Both the position numbers and the translations under genes were made by a program. A stretch of DNA of 64,000 nucleotides from Candidatus Laterigemmans baculatus (lineage in GTDB: Bacteria > Planctomycetota > Planctomycetia > Pirellulales > Pirellulaceae), in NCBI RefSeq assembly GCF_010367455.1, contig NZ_WRPR01000148.1:1-64000 (forward strand), given 5' to 3'. The notes beneath the pieces were generated by a model, which saw nothing but the letters and a program-made list of their open reading frames with translations, had not been told where the DNA came from and searched no databases. Below are positions 17,577-25,608 of the stretch, piece after piece (positions within the stretch are counted from its first letter, which is position 1; every line of letters begins with the position of its first letter).

Positions 17577-19598
17577 TCAAAACCGGATCTCGATGCCGGC
17601 GTCGGGATCGCTCTCGGGTTCCGTAACGTAAGCGACGAGCTCCAGAGGCAGGCCGTCCAGGAAGTACGCCTCATCCCCTTTAGAACTGCCAGACGCTGTC
17701 CAGCCACGTTCAGCTCTGGTGATGTGTAGTTCGTCCGCAGCCCTCGTCAGGGCGACGTAGAGCACGCGGCGCTCTTCTTCGGCTTCCTTCTCCGTGAGCC
17801 CAGGCTGCGGAAACGTACCTCTGGCGACGTCGACGACGAAGCATCGCTGCGCCTCAAGACCCTTGGCGGAATGGATGGTGATGATCTTGACTAGATCCGT
17901 TTCCCCCTTCTTCTCCAGTTGCTTCTCGTAGACGGGATTCAGCGAGTACTCGTCCACAAATGCGTGTACCGTCCGGTGTTTCTTCGCCAACTGGCGAATG
18001 TACGTGAAGTCGCGTCTGCGGGCGTCCCAGTGGTCATTCCGATAGATCTTTGCCATCGGCTTTTCCATTGCGTCGAGCACGGCTCCAAGCAGCTCGTCCG
18101 GCTTCGACGACGCCGTGAGACAACGGAGAAGCGGTTCCGTCCAGCCCGCACTATCCGAAGCCTTGGCGTCCCGGACCATGTCGAGCAACGGCGTCTCTGT
18201 GTTCCTCCCGCGTCCGACCGAATCCTCCGCTCCAAGTGCGAGCTGTCGGAAAATGCGTTCCGCAGTGACCTCGCCGATTCCCTTCCAGAGCTGGAGATAT
18301 CGCATCCATGCCAGCTCGTCCCAACGATTGGCGTAAATTCGCAGGAGCGCCATTACGTCTTTGACATGTTTGGCGCCGAACAAGCTCTGGCCACCGATCA
18401 GGACGTGCGGGATCTTCCTCGAGAGGAACTCGGACTCCACGGCCCGCGCACTGTAGCCGCTCCGGACGAGCACCATGTTGTTCGCCCACCGCTGCTCCGT
18501 GCAGAAGGACGTCACGATCGTCTCGGCAACGTAGTCGGCTTGGCTCCACTGATCCTCGAATTCGCGGAGGATCGGCTTCTGCCCAGCCCCTCTGGCCGCA
18601 CGAAGCTCCTTGTCGTATTCGAGTGGCGAGCGCTCCAGCAGCCAATTGCTGACGTCAAGGATCTCTTGCGTCGAGCGAAAGTTCTCTTGCAGCTTCAGGA
18701 CGACCGCGTCGGGATATCGCGAAGTAAATGCGTGAATGCTCTCGAAGTCAGCCCCTCGAAAGCCGTAGATCGACTGGGCGTCATCGCCCACACAGAACAG
18801 GTTTACGTGGGGCGCAAGCGCGTCGACGATCAAATACTGAAGCGGGTTGGTGTCCTGCATCTCGTCGATCATGACGTGCGAGAATCGCTTGCCGATCGCC
18901 TTCGCGATGGCGGGGCGGGCGATCTCTTCGGCCACTCGCTCCAGCACGTCGTCGTAGTCGATGTAGTTCCTGCTTCGTTTGAAGTCGACGTAAAACTTCG
19001 AAGCCTCGGTGTACTGCGAGAGCTTGTCCTCATCGATTCCGGCCAGCTTAGCTGCTTCTTCAGCCGGGAGCCGAGTGTTCACGAGGAGCGAATGGAAGTC
19101 CGCGAGGTCTCTCGCTTTCGGAAGGTTTTGAGACGCGTGGGTTTTACGGTACCGCTGAAGCAAGGTGATGACGTCGTCCCGGTCGATCAGCGAAGGCGAC
19201 TCCAGCTTGAATACATTCGGATTATTGCGAATCAGTCGCATCGCCCAGGAATGGAAAGTAGAGGCGGTAACGAGGCTACGTTTTCCTTCTGGTCCCCGGA
19301 TCCGCGAGCGAATCTCGTGGGCCGCGCGCCGGGTGAACGTGATGAGCAGAATTTCACGCTCTGGGACACCCGAGCGGATCAGGTGATTGCAGCGGCCAAC
19401 GATCGTCGTCGTCTTCCCGGTTCCAGCACCGGCCAGCACGAGAACGTGTTTTGCGGTAGTCTCGATCGCTGCGAGTTGTTCAGCGTTGAATGAAGAGTTC
19501 GAATCCACGGATGCAGCCCGATGTGCGTGCGAGGCGAATCGGCATAGGAGGCCGAATCTATCGTAATTGGAGCGATGTCGAACCGCTGCAGTCGGCAC
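17577..19598 (-). CDS. UvrD/Rep-family superfamily 1 DNA helicase
   Basis: This ATP-driven helicase of the UvrD/PcrA/Rep group has up to 673 residues. Visible motifs are Q/I (FNAEQLAAI and GAGTGKT at 57-63), Ia (LLITFTRRAAHEI), II (DEMQDTNPLQY), III (GDDAQSIYGFRGAD), IV (LQENFRSTQEIL), V (ITIHSAKGLEAQRCFV) and VI (EEERRVLYVALTRAADEL). No nuclease domain is visible. A GTG at 19508, just before FNAEQ, is a more natural start than the ATG at 19598. It is shorter than housekeeping UvrD (about 720) and lies at the 3' end of the leftward motor-helicase gene set, 150 bp after the small zinc-ribbon gene. Membership of that operon is therefore possible but not certain. Confidence 0.9.
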   Translation of the reverse strand: MPTAAVRHRSNYDRFGLLCRFASHAHRAASVDSNSSFNAEQLAAIETTAKHVLVLAGAGTGKTTTIVGRCNHLIRSGVPEREILLITFTRRAAHEIRSRIRGPEGKRSLVTASTFHSWAMRLIRNNPNVFKLESPSLIDRDDVITLLQRYRKTHASQNLPKARDLADFHSLLVNTRLPAEEAAKLAGIDEDKLSQYTEASKFYVDFKRSRNYIDYDDVLERVAEEIARPAIAKAIGKRFSHVMIDEMQDTNPLQYLIVDALAPHVNLFCVGDDAQSIYGFRGADFESIHAFTSRYPDAVVLKLQENFRSTQEILDVSNWLLERSPLEYDKELRAARGAGQKPILREFEDQWSQADYVAETIVTSFCTEQRWANNMVLVRSGYSARAVESEFLSRKIPHVLIGGQSLFGAKHVKDVMALLRIYANRWDELAWMRYLQLWKGIGEVTAERIFRQLALGAEDSVGRGRNTETPLLDMVRDAKASDSAGWTEPLLRCLTASSKPDELLGAVLDAMEKPMAKIYRNDHWDARRRDFTYIRQLAKKHRTVHAFVDEYSLNPVYEKQLEKKGETDLVKIITIHSAKGLEAQRCFVVDVARGTFPQPGLTEKEAEEERRVLYVALTRAADELHITRAERGWTASGSSKGDEAYFLDGLPLELVAYVTEPESDPDAGIEIRF

Positions 19599-19748
19599 TG
19601 CAAGGCCAACAAGCAGAACTCACGCCGCATCGGCGCCGGCATTTCAAGATTGCTCCCACCGAGCCTGCGCGTGCCGTTGAGCGGAGGTGCCGGCTACCGT
19701 AGTGATTTTTTAGCTATCAGAGAGGCACCGGCGGGCATGCGGATTCGG

Positions 19749-19973
19749 TCACTCCTGCTTTAGGTAGATGTTCTGGTCAAATTGGGTGCACTGCCATTCT
19801 GGATCGTCTCCGGAAATACAGCACCCTCCCAATACGGTTTTGCCTGACTGAATTTCCTGTTCCAGTTCATCGGAAAAATGAGGCAATCCATACACGATCC
19901 TGGCGACTGGTTGGCCGCCACATTTCGGGCACTTGACGGGCTTTTGAGAAGCTTCAATTCGGGCTTCCGCCAT
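19749..19973 (-). CDS. Small zinc-ribbon protein
   Basis: This 74-aa protein has CPKCGG (residues 15-20), then a VYGLP segment, then the GGCC-SGDDPEWQC block. This is the layout of a widespread small bacterial protein family in which two cysteine pairs probably bind zinc. The last pair is less regular than usual (a single final Cys), so the ribbon may be imperfect. The function of the family is not known. The gene follows the MotB-like gene by 99 bp on the same strand. Confidence 0.6.
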   Translation of the reverse strand: MAEARIEASQKPVKCPKCGGQPVARIVYGLPHFSDELEQEIQSGKTVLGGCCISGDDPEWQCTQFDQNIYLKQE

Positions 19974-20072
19974 TTATCTAGTCCCTTTCCACTTGCGATG
20001 GATGCGATGTGTCCGCCTCCGTGCCGGACCGCGAGCGAATGGCCCCGAATGCCTTCACGCACTGTGGACCGA

Positions 20073-21095
20073 TCATTCGGGAAGTTTCGGAGTTTTGCCG
20101 ATGTAGCCGGTGGGCGTCAGGACGTTTTCGACGAGCCAGTCGGGGGCGGCGCCTGTGTAGCCCTCAAAATCCAGCATCGCTCCTCGGCCTCCGATCGCGA
20201 GCAGCAAATCTCGGAAATCGGTTGCGGAGAGCGTGACCCCGTTGATGGTGGCCGTTCGAGCGTCGCCATCGATGCGAACGGTGACGGCCGGATACATCGA
20301 TTCGGTCACCGGACCCGCCTCATTGAGGTTGTTGTTGACTGCCCGCTCAATCTCCGCTTCTGCGTACTTCGGCACATCGACATCTCCTGCTATGAAGCCG
20401 GAAAGAGTCACTGAATAGGTGACCCCGATCCTCTCGTCGGTTACCGTGTAACTCCCGGTGGTTGGATTGATTTGCTTGTATCGAGAGAATGCTTCGTACA
20501 GCCGGTTGATCTCGCTCGCGGTGTAGAATCGCTGCTGCCGACAATGCATCGCCAGGTCCGCCAGTTCACTTTTCAGACGCACAAGGTAGGCCAGGTCACT
20601 CTCGCCAGATTGACGCGTCGTTGCGTGCCGGAATTCCTTCTGACGGACGAACACGAAGCGATCTCTGTCGTAATCGAACGCGACTTGAAGCCCCGCTGGC
20701 TCCGTGGCTCCAGTGAATCGCTGTTCGCCCTGCAGCGCCGCCAGTTTGCTCGACACCGCCGACTCTTGCTCAGCGAGTCGCGACCGCATCTGCTGAATTT
20801 GCTGGTTCTGCGATTCCAGTCGCTGGCGATACGCGGCCATTTCCGCTTGCTGCTTCTGCAACTGCTCCGCGAGCTTCTGCACTTCCTCCGGACTCAGGGT
20901 GTCGACCGTTTCCGGTACCGTCACCCCGGGGACTTCGGCGATCGTCACCGTGCTCGCTCGAACCCTCTGGGAGACTTCGACGGCCAGAGTCACGACGAAC
21001 AGCACGAGAACGACTAGCGCACAGAACACCAGGTCCGCGAAAGTTTCGTGAGCGCTGGAATGGGTCGATGAGTAATGGTCGCTGAGCGATTTCAT
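20073..21095 (-). CDS. MotB/ZorB-position membrane protein with coiled coil
   Basis: This 340-aa protein has one N-terminal transmembrane helix at about residues 19-43 (FADLVFCALVVLVLFVV). It carries an aspartate (D21) at the place where MotB/ExbD/ZorB stator proteins carry the proton-binding Asp. A coiled coil follows (residues 68-120, rich in Q/E/L/R). The globular C-terminal half (about 150-340) was not recognised. The peptidoglycan-binding OmpA-like motif usual in ZorB and MotB is not evident. Its ATG overlaps the stop of the MotA/ExbB-type gene (ATGA, 21092-21095), so the two are translationally coupled, as stator pairs are. It probably forms an ion-driven membrane complex with that protein. 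Confidence 0.7.
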   Translation of the reverse strand: MKSLSDHYSSTHSSAHETFADLVFCALVVLVLFVVTLAVEVSQRVRASTVTIAEVPGVTVPETVDTLSPEEVQKLAEQLQKQQAEMAAYRQRLESQNQQIQQMRSRLAEQESAVSSKLAALQGEQRFTGATEPAGLQVAFDYDRDRFVFVRQKEFRHATTRQSGESDLAYLVRLKSELADLAMHCRQQRFYTASEINRLYEAFSRYKQINPTTGSYTVTDERIGVTYSVTLSGFIAGDVDVPKYAEAEIERAVNNNLNEAGPVTESMYPAVTVRIDGDARTATINGVTLSATDFRDLLLAIGGRGAMLDFEGYTGAAPDWLVENVLTPTGYIGKTPKLPE

Positions 21096-22144
21096 GCGGT
21101 CACCTCAACCGGTTTGCCGGCACGCGAGTTTTTCCGAAGCCGGGGCGTGATCTGAACTTCCGTCAGCGATGCGATGTAGGAGACAAAGTGATCCACATTG
21201 GAGGTATAGACGTTGTTCAGCACCCGCAGTACGACGCTGCCGAGAATCGCTCCCACGAGCGTCGTGTAGAACGCTGTTCCAAGACCAGCCATCGTCGACC
21301 TCAGCCCGGTCATGAGGTCCCCAGGGTCGCTTGTCTCCCCCAGGCTTTCCAATGTCACGCCGAGGCCGCTGGTCATCGTGATCAACCCGACGACGGTTCC
21401 GATCAGACCCAGCGAGACCAGCACACCCGACAGCACCTCGACAATCTTGGCCCGAGCCATCATGCGACTGTAGAGCAGCGTGACGAGGCTGTCCTGGGAA
21501 ACGTTCGGGTCATGCTTAGCGATCTTCACGAGATCCTGAATATGCCGGTGAAACACTCCCGAGGGAGAGACGGCCACAATTTCATTTAAGCCCCCAGCCG
21601 TTTTCAGCTTCTTCAGTAGGAACGCGGCACAGACAAACTCGTTGCGCAGGCCTTTGACTGCCCGAAAATTCAGAACGACCCCCAGCCCAAACAGCCCCAT
21701 GATCAGCAGCACCAGCCCGCTACCGTCAGTGACGACCGCCCGCACCATGTGGATCCCTGCCGCTGCAACAATGAGGATCCCAATGACCGCCGCGTAAATG
21801 ATCCACTCGCGAAGCGGATCACGGTCGAGCGCTAGGTTTCGATCTCGCTGCGCCTCGGCCGCCAGTCGCTGTGTGAGAACCTGGCTGGCCGCTTCTTTCT
21901 TCATTGCGCCCCGCTGCTCTCGGCGCTGCTGTTCCCCGAGCTGGCGCCCCACCTCGTCCATTTTCTCCTTCTCGCCCGGCACCTGCAGAAGCCCATGGCA
22001 CTCGGGGCACGGAGCTTCATCACCGGCTTCCATGATGCTCGAGGTGAGTCGGGTCCGGCAGTGTGGGCAGTCGTACTTCACGGCCAGGCCTGCCATTCCC
22101 GGCTTGACTTCGTATTTCTCGATCCGTCGGTATGCTGTGCTCAT
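21092..22144 (-). CDS. MotA/TolQ/ExbB-family proton channel with N-terminal zinc ribbon
   Basis: This 350-aa protein begins with a zinc ribbon (CPHC at 26-29, CPEC at 46-49). A charged helical linker and two transmembrane helices (about 115-160) follow. Next comes the MotA/ExbB core with a long cytoplasmic loop and two more helices. The signature GLIGTVVGLITM and the later STMAGLGTAFYTTLVGAILG are clear. Such proteins form the five-subunit channel of proton-driven motors. ZorA of Zorya defence is of this type but carries a long cytoplasmic coiled-coil tail, which is absent here. The zinc ribbon is an unusual addition. It sits between the 215-aa gene (102-bp gap) and the coupled MotB-like gene. 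Confidence 0.85.
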   Translation of the reverse strand: MSTAYRRIEKYEVKPGMAGLAVKYDCPHCRTRLTSSIMEAGDEAPCPECHGLLQVPGEKEKMDEVGRQLGEQQRREQRGAMKKEAASQVLTQRLAAEAQRDRNLALDRDPLREWIIYAAVIGILIVAAAGIHMVRAVVTDGSGLVLLIMGLFGLGVVLNFRAVKGLRNEFVCAAFLLKKLKTAGGLNEIVAVSPSGVFHRHIQDLVKIAKHDPNVSQDSLVTLLYSRMMARAKIVEVLSGVLVSLGLIGTVVGLITMTSGLGVTLESLGETSDPGDLMTGLRSTMAGLGTAFYTTLVGAILGSVVLRVLNNVYTSNVDHFVSYIASLTEVQITPRLRKNSRAGKPVEVTA

Positions 22145-22246
22145 TCGATGTTTTGGCCGGGGAAAGTGAGTGGGCGGTGGTTGGTGTAGGCCGTTGGAGA
22201 GAGCGAGTTGTCGATGAAACGGTTGCGACCGGGAGGCCTGCGGAGA

Positions 22247-22894
22247 TTATTTGTCTTCCCAGAACCGGATGCTGTTCGGGTCGACGAACCACCAAGCAGC
22301 ACGCGCATAAATCTCGGCCATGCGAGCGGTAGGCAGCGACTTGGGAGCGGCAAGCGTCCACACAAAGAGGCCGGCGGGTGCTCCGGCCGCCGTAGTCTGA
22401 GCCAGGTAGTCTACGAGGATCTGCGGGCGGTCGTGTAACCGACCGCTGAACGTGCGGAAATCTCTGGCCTTGTGAACGTGGCAGCGAGGGTCGAGCAGAA
22501 TCACCCCGCTTGTGTCTTCGGCAGAAAGCCGACCCAGTCCCTCGACTGTCGTGACAGTCAGTCCACCTGCCCGCCAGCGTTCTCGTCGACCATCACGCTT
22601 CACGGATACGCCATGGGCCTCGAACATTCCTCTCGCGGTTTCGGTGAAAGGTTTCGACGAGCACACCACAATCCACCGCTGTGCATCGTTAAGCTGTGAC
22701 AACGCAGCGAGCTTTCGAATCATCGGTTCACAGGACGTGAAGCCGCCGGAGAACATGCCCAGGTGGGAGCTCGCCAGATCGTTCAGCTGCCCCGTGTCCA
22801 AATCGGACTGCTGTATCACCCGTTGCCCATCACGAGTGACGCGTCGCAAATGCATCCTTAAATCAGTCGTGGCCATGGCGTCGGTAATACTCAT
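22247..22894 (-). CDS. Unrecognised protein of the motor-helicase operon
   Basis: This 215-aa protein has no recognised family. It is predicted soluble, with alternating hydrophobic strands and helices that suggest an alpha/beta fold (RWIVVCSSKPF, then GVILLDPR, then GLFVWTLAAP). The ATG lies 4 bp after the stop of the helicase gene, so it is almost certainly co-translated with it and may be its partner. A phospholipase-D-type HKD motif was considered for CHVHKARDF, but the spacing does not fit. It is the most likely place for a new domain in this system. Confidence 0.6.
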   Translation of the reverse strand: MSITDAMATTDLRMHLRRVTRDGQRVIQQSDLDTGQLNDLASSHLGMFSGGFTSCEPMIRKLAALSQLNDAQRWIVVCSSKPFTETARGMFEAHGVSVKRDGRRERWRAGGLTVTTVEGLGRLSAEDTSGVILLDPRCHVHKARDFRTFSGRLHDRPQILVDYLAQTTAAGAPAGLFVWTLAAPKSLPTARMAEIYARAAWWFVDPNSIRFWEDK

Positions 22895-22898
22895 TTTC

Positions 22899-25316
22899 TT
22901 ACTCCACGGGGGTGCCGCAGTTCATGCAGAAACGAGACGCTGAAGGGATGTTCGCTTGGCACTCAGAGCAGGCGGCGTGGGCCGTGCCGCTCAGCAATTC
23001 GAGCCCGGGCTCGCCGAACTTCTGGATCTGCGGCGATGCTTCGGTGAGTGCTGACCGCAACTCTTTGAGCACCGCGACAGCCGCGGACTTGCTGGCTGTG
23101 GTGGCCTGATGGGGATGGGCGACGCAACGGAAGCACCCTTCGTCCCCCTCACAGTCGCAAGAGGAAATACGGTCCAGCGACTTCTCGATGAGCGCGGGCA
23201 TGTGATCGTAAGCCTCGCGCACCAGCCCGACGCCGTCGTAGGCCATGTCATAAAGTACGATCGCCGGCTCGCCACCTCCAAGCTTGGTACATCCGGACGA
23301 ATAGTCCTGAGGGTCGCAGGGGCCCGTCACTGTCGGGAACAGCCCGCACATCAGTCGCTCAACCGATTCGAGGGCGGTGCGGAACCGCTCTCCGAGCTTG
23401 TTGCGAAGCACCTCGGCCAGTGGCCCTTTCAAGACGAGCAATGTCGCTTCGGTCGGTAAACGATGTGCTGGCATTCCCGCCGGGTTCGGCCAACTGCGAA
23501 CGACGTTGCCGCCAGGGTCTTTTTCCGTCAGGCAGCTGAGAAACTCGGTGACGTCAACGCGTCCCGTCGCCAACTTGACGCGGGGGTAGTCACTCGATTC
23601 GCTGAACCGTTTCAGGCGGATATCTTTGCGGATATACGCGATCGTTTCATTGCGAGTCATCTCCCGGGCAAGTCTCACGATCCGCTTGCCCCGGATGATG
23701 TCCTTCACTCGGTAAGTCCGCCCGCCATGGCGGTAGATCGCGTTCCTCGGAGCCTCGCGGAGCAGGTGGAAAGCACCGATCTGGCCAATGGCATCGCCGC
23801 CGTCGCACAGCTCATAGTTGGAGTCCCCGCTGGTGCGGAGATTGAGTTCGCCGTGAGGATCGTTCCGGTAGAACTCTTCCGGGTCGAGCTTTCCTTCATC
23901 TCGGAGTTGGCGGATCTGGACGGCCGTGGGGCCCAGTAGCTCCGCCTCGACTAGCTTCTCGTCGCCGCCCAATTCCTGAATCGCACAAGCGTAGTGGTGC
24001 CGCACGAGTCGCTCGTTTTCCACGTTAATGGCGATCGGCTCGTTGTCTCGAGCGAAGAGCTCGTCCGGATGCCGCGCATAGTAGGTGTCGATTGGCGAAT
24101 CACCGGGGATCAGGACGATGGCTCCCTCGCGTCCAGCCCGAGCAACTCGCCCGGCTCGCTGCCAGAGGCTCATCATCGATCCCGGCAGCCCGATGCAGAT
24201 CACGACGTCGAGTTGGCCGATGTCGATTCCCAACTCCAAGGCGCTGGTGGAGAAGACCAGCCGCTTGCTCTTCTCCCGGAGTCCTCGCTCAATCTCTTCC
24301 CGCTCAGCGGACGAGAGCCCAGAGCGGTAGACGGCCACGTGTTCATCAAAGGACCCGTCGCTGCGCCGCATGCGCGAGAGCATGCGTTCGGCGGCGACGC
24401 GGCTGGGACAGAACGCCAGCACGCTGAGCCCCTGGTCGGCTAGCGACATTGCCAGCTTCCGGCCGATGTCATAGTGGTGGTCCGCTCCACCGACCATCCA
24501 AAACTTGCGGCGTCCCTGACGGCTGCGGTCCTCTTCGGGGCCGACCAGAGCGAAAACATGGCCGGTGAGCAGCTTCATGTGCTTCTGCGGATCGGCGATC
24601 GTCGCGGAGGAAGCGATGAAAGTCGGATCCGATCCGTGCAGCCTGCAGATTTGGCGAAGGCGTCGCAGCAGCAGCGACACTCCGCTTCCGAAAACGCCGC
24701 GGTATTCGTGGCACTCGTCGATTGCCACATACTTGAGATTGGCGAAGAAACGTCCCCAGTGCGTGCCATGGTGCTGCAGGATGCCGAGGTGCAGCATGTC
24801 GGGGTTGCTCAGCAGGAACTGGACCTGTTCGCGGATCGGCTTTCGGTCATCCTTCTCCACATCGCCGTCGTAGCGGCTGATCAAGTACGGGTGCTGCTCC
24901 AACCGCGAGGCGACCGATGGAGTGCCAGCGGCCAGCCTCCGCAAGTTCAGCAGCTGGTCGTTTGCCAGCGCCTTTTGCGGGTACAGGAACAGGCTGGTCG
25001 CTTCGGGATCGCGACAAAGAGTGTCGATTGCGGGAAGCGAGAATGTCAGCGATTTGCCGCTGCTCGTGCGCGTCGCCGTAACCGTGTGCGCCCCCCGCAA
25101 GGCACTTTCGATCGCTCGGAACTGGTGGGCGAAGAGACCATCGGGGAAGGCAGGCCCCAGAGCCGCGACAACGTCCGGATGCAGGGACGAGTCGGCGAGC
25201 GGAACGAACTCGCCCTCGGTAGGTCCCGCGGCGGGCGGATCGTACAAGACGTTCCAGTCGGGGTTCGCGGCGATGGTCTGTTCGGCGAGTTCAATCGGCG
25301 ACGTGGGGGCGAGCAT
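22899..25316 (-). CDS. MrfA/YprA-like DEAD/DEAH helicase with DUF1998 domain
   Basis: This 805-aa superfamily 2 helicase has Walker A TRTSSGKS (82-89), DECH box (200-203), SAT motif III (237-239) and motif VI QRAGRVARAGR (386-396). A C-terminal DUF1998 region follows, with a cysteine cluster (CDCEGDEGCFRC, about 725-740) and a final zinc ribbon (CSEC and CMNC, 783-800). The order matches MrfA of Bacillus, which acts in mitomycin-damage repair. Related DUF1998 helicases serve the DISARM and Druantia defence systems but are larger. The extra C-terminal ribbon is not usual in MrfA. It is the first gene of the leftward operon, 53 bp downstream of a sigma54-type promoter element. Confidence 0.9.
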   Translation of the reverse strand: MLAPTSPIELAEQTIAANPDWNVLYDPPAAGPTEGEFVPLADSSLHPDVVAALGPAFPDGLFAHQFRAIESALRGAHTVTATRTSSGKSLTFSLPAIDTLCRDPEATSLFLYPQKALANDQLLNLRRLAAGTPSVASRLEQHPYLISRYDGDVEKDDRKPIREQVQFLLSNPDMLHLGILQHHGTHWGRFFANLKYVAIDECHEYRGVFGSGVSLLLRRLRQICRLHGSDPTFIASSATIADPQKHMKLLTGHVFALVGPEEDRSRQGRRKFWMVGGADHHYDIGRKLAMSLADQGLSVLAFCPSRVAAERMLSRMRRSDGSFDEHVAVYRSGLSSAEREEIERGLREKSKRLVFSTSALELGIDIGQLDVVICIGLPGSMMSLWQRAGRVARAGREGAIVLIPGDSPIDTYYARHPDELFARDNEPIAINVENERLVRHHYACAIQELGGDEKLVEAELLGPTAVQIRQLRDEGKLDPEEFYRNDPHGELNLRTSGDSNYELCDGGDAIGQIGAFHLLREAPRNAIYRHGGRTYRVKDIIRGKRIVRLAREMTRNETIAYIRKDIRLKRFSESSDYPRVKLATGRVDVTEFLSCLTEKDPGGNVVRSWPNPAGMPAHRLPTEATLLVLKGPLAEVLRNKLGERFRTALESVERLMCGLFPTVTGPCDPQDYSSGCTKLGGGEPAIVLYDMAYDGVGLVREAYDHMPALIEKSLDRISSCDCEGDEGCFRCVAHPHQATTASKSAAVAVLKELRSALTEASPQIQKFGEPGLELLSGTAHAACSECQANIPSASRFCMNCGTPVE

Positions 25317-25368
25317 TGGCGAAGCATCCCGTGGGCAAGTGGAGTGACTGCTGACGGGACTTCCCTAA

Positions 25369-25384
25369 AGCAACGAAGTGACCA
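25369..25384 (-). promoter_or_regulatory. Sigma54-type -24/-12 promoter for the helicase operon
   Basis: On the minus strand the sequence reads TGGTCACTTCGTTGCT. This gives GG and GC dinucleotides exactly 10 bases apart and a TTGCT -12 box, against the sigma54 consensus TGGCACG-N4-TTGCW. Transcription would start near 25358, about 40 bases before the helicase ATG. The divergent gene encodes a sigma54 activator, which makes the match far more meaningful than sequence alone. Confidence 0.65.
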
Positions 25385-25472
25385 CTTAAGTTTCCTGGTG
25401 CGTCAGATTTCACCTAACTCGCTGCCGCTGAACCGTTTGCGTTCTTCCGGAATTTTTTCACTCCCACGTGAC

Positions 25473-25501
25473 CCACAAATAAGCCTGTATTCACCACAAA
25501 T
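25473..25501. repeat. Direct repeat, candidate activator-binding site
   Basis: CCACAAAT occurs at 25473-25480 and 25494-25501, 21 bp apart, which is two helical turns. It lies about 115-145 bp upstream of the predicted sigma54 start site, the usual place for an enhancer-binding protein, and directly before the regulator's own promoter. Confidence 0.45.
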
Positions 25502-25505
25502 GCCT

Positions 25506-25534
25506 TTGTTCCTGGCCCCGCCGCTGATTAATCT
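25506..25534 (+). promoter_or_regulatory. Sigma70-type promoter for the regulator gene
   Basis: TTGTTC and TAATCT with a 17-bp spacer lie about 75 bp before the regulator ATG. The adjacent CCACAAAT repeat would allow self-regulation by the activator. Confidence 0.45.
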
Positions 25535-25608
25535 TTGCGGCACGGTGGCCGTCCCGCGGAAAGACCGCCAGCCGACAAAGCCGGTACCCTTGAACTTGGT
25601 GTCCTCCC

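Noticed and set aside
17919-19493. 524-aa rightward frame opposite the UvrD-type helicase
   Set aside because: The helicase strand carries all seven conserved motifs, so the opposite frame is a shadow.
22247-22894. Possible phospholipase-D HKD motif (CHVHKARDF) in the 215-aa protein
   Set aside because: HxK spacing is wrong and no second motif or GSxxN element follows, so no PLD call was made.
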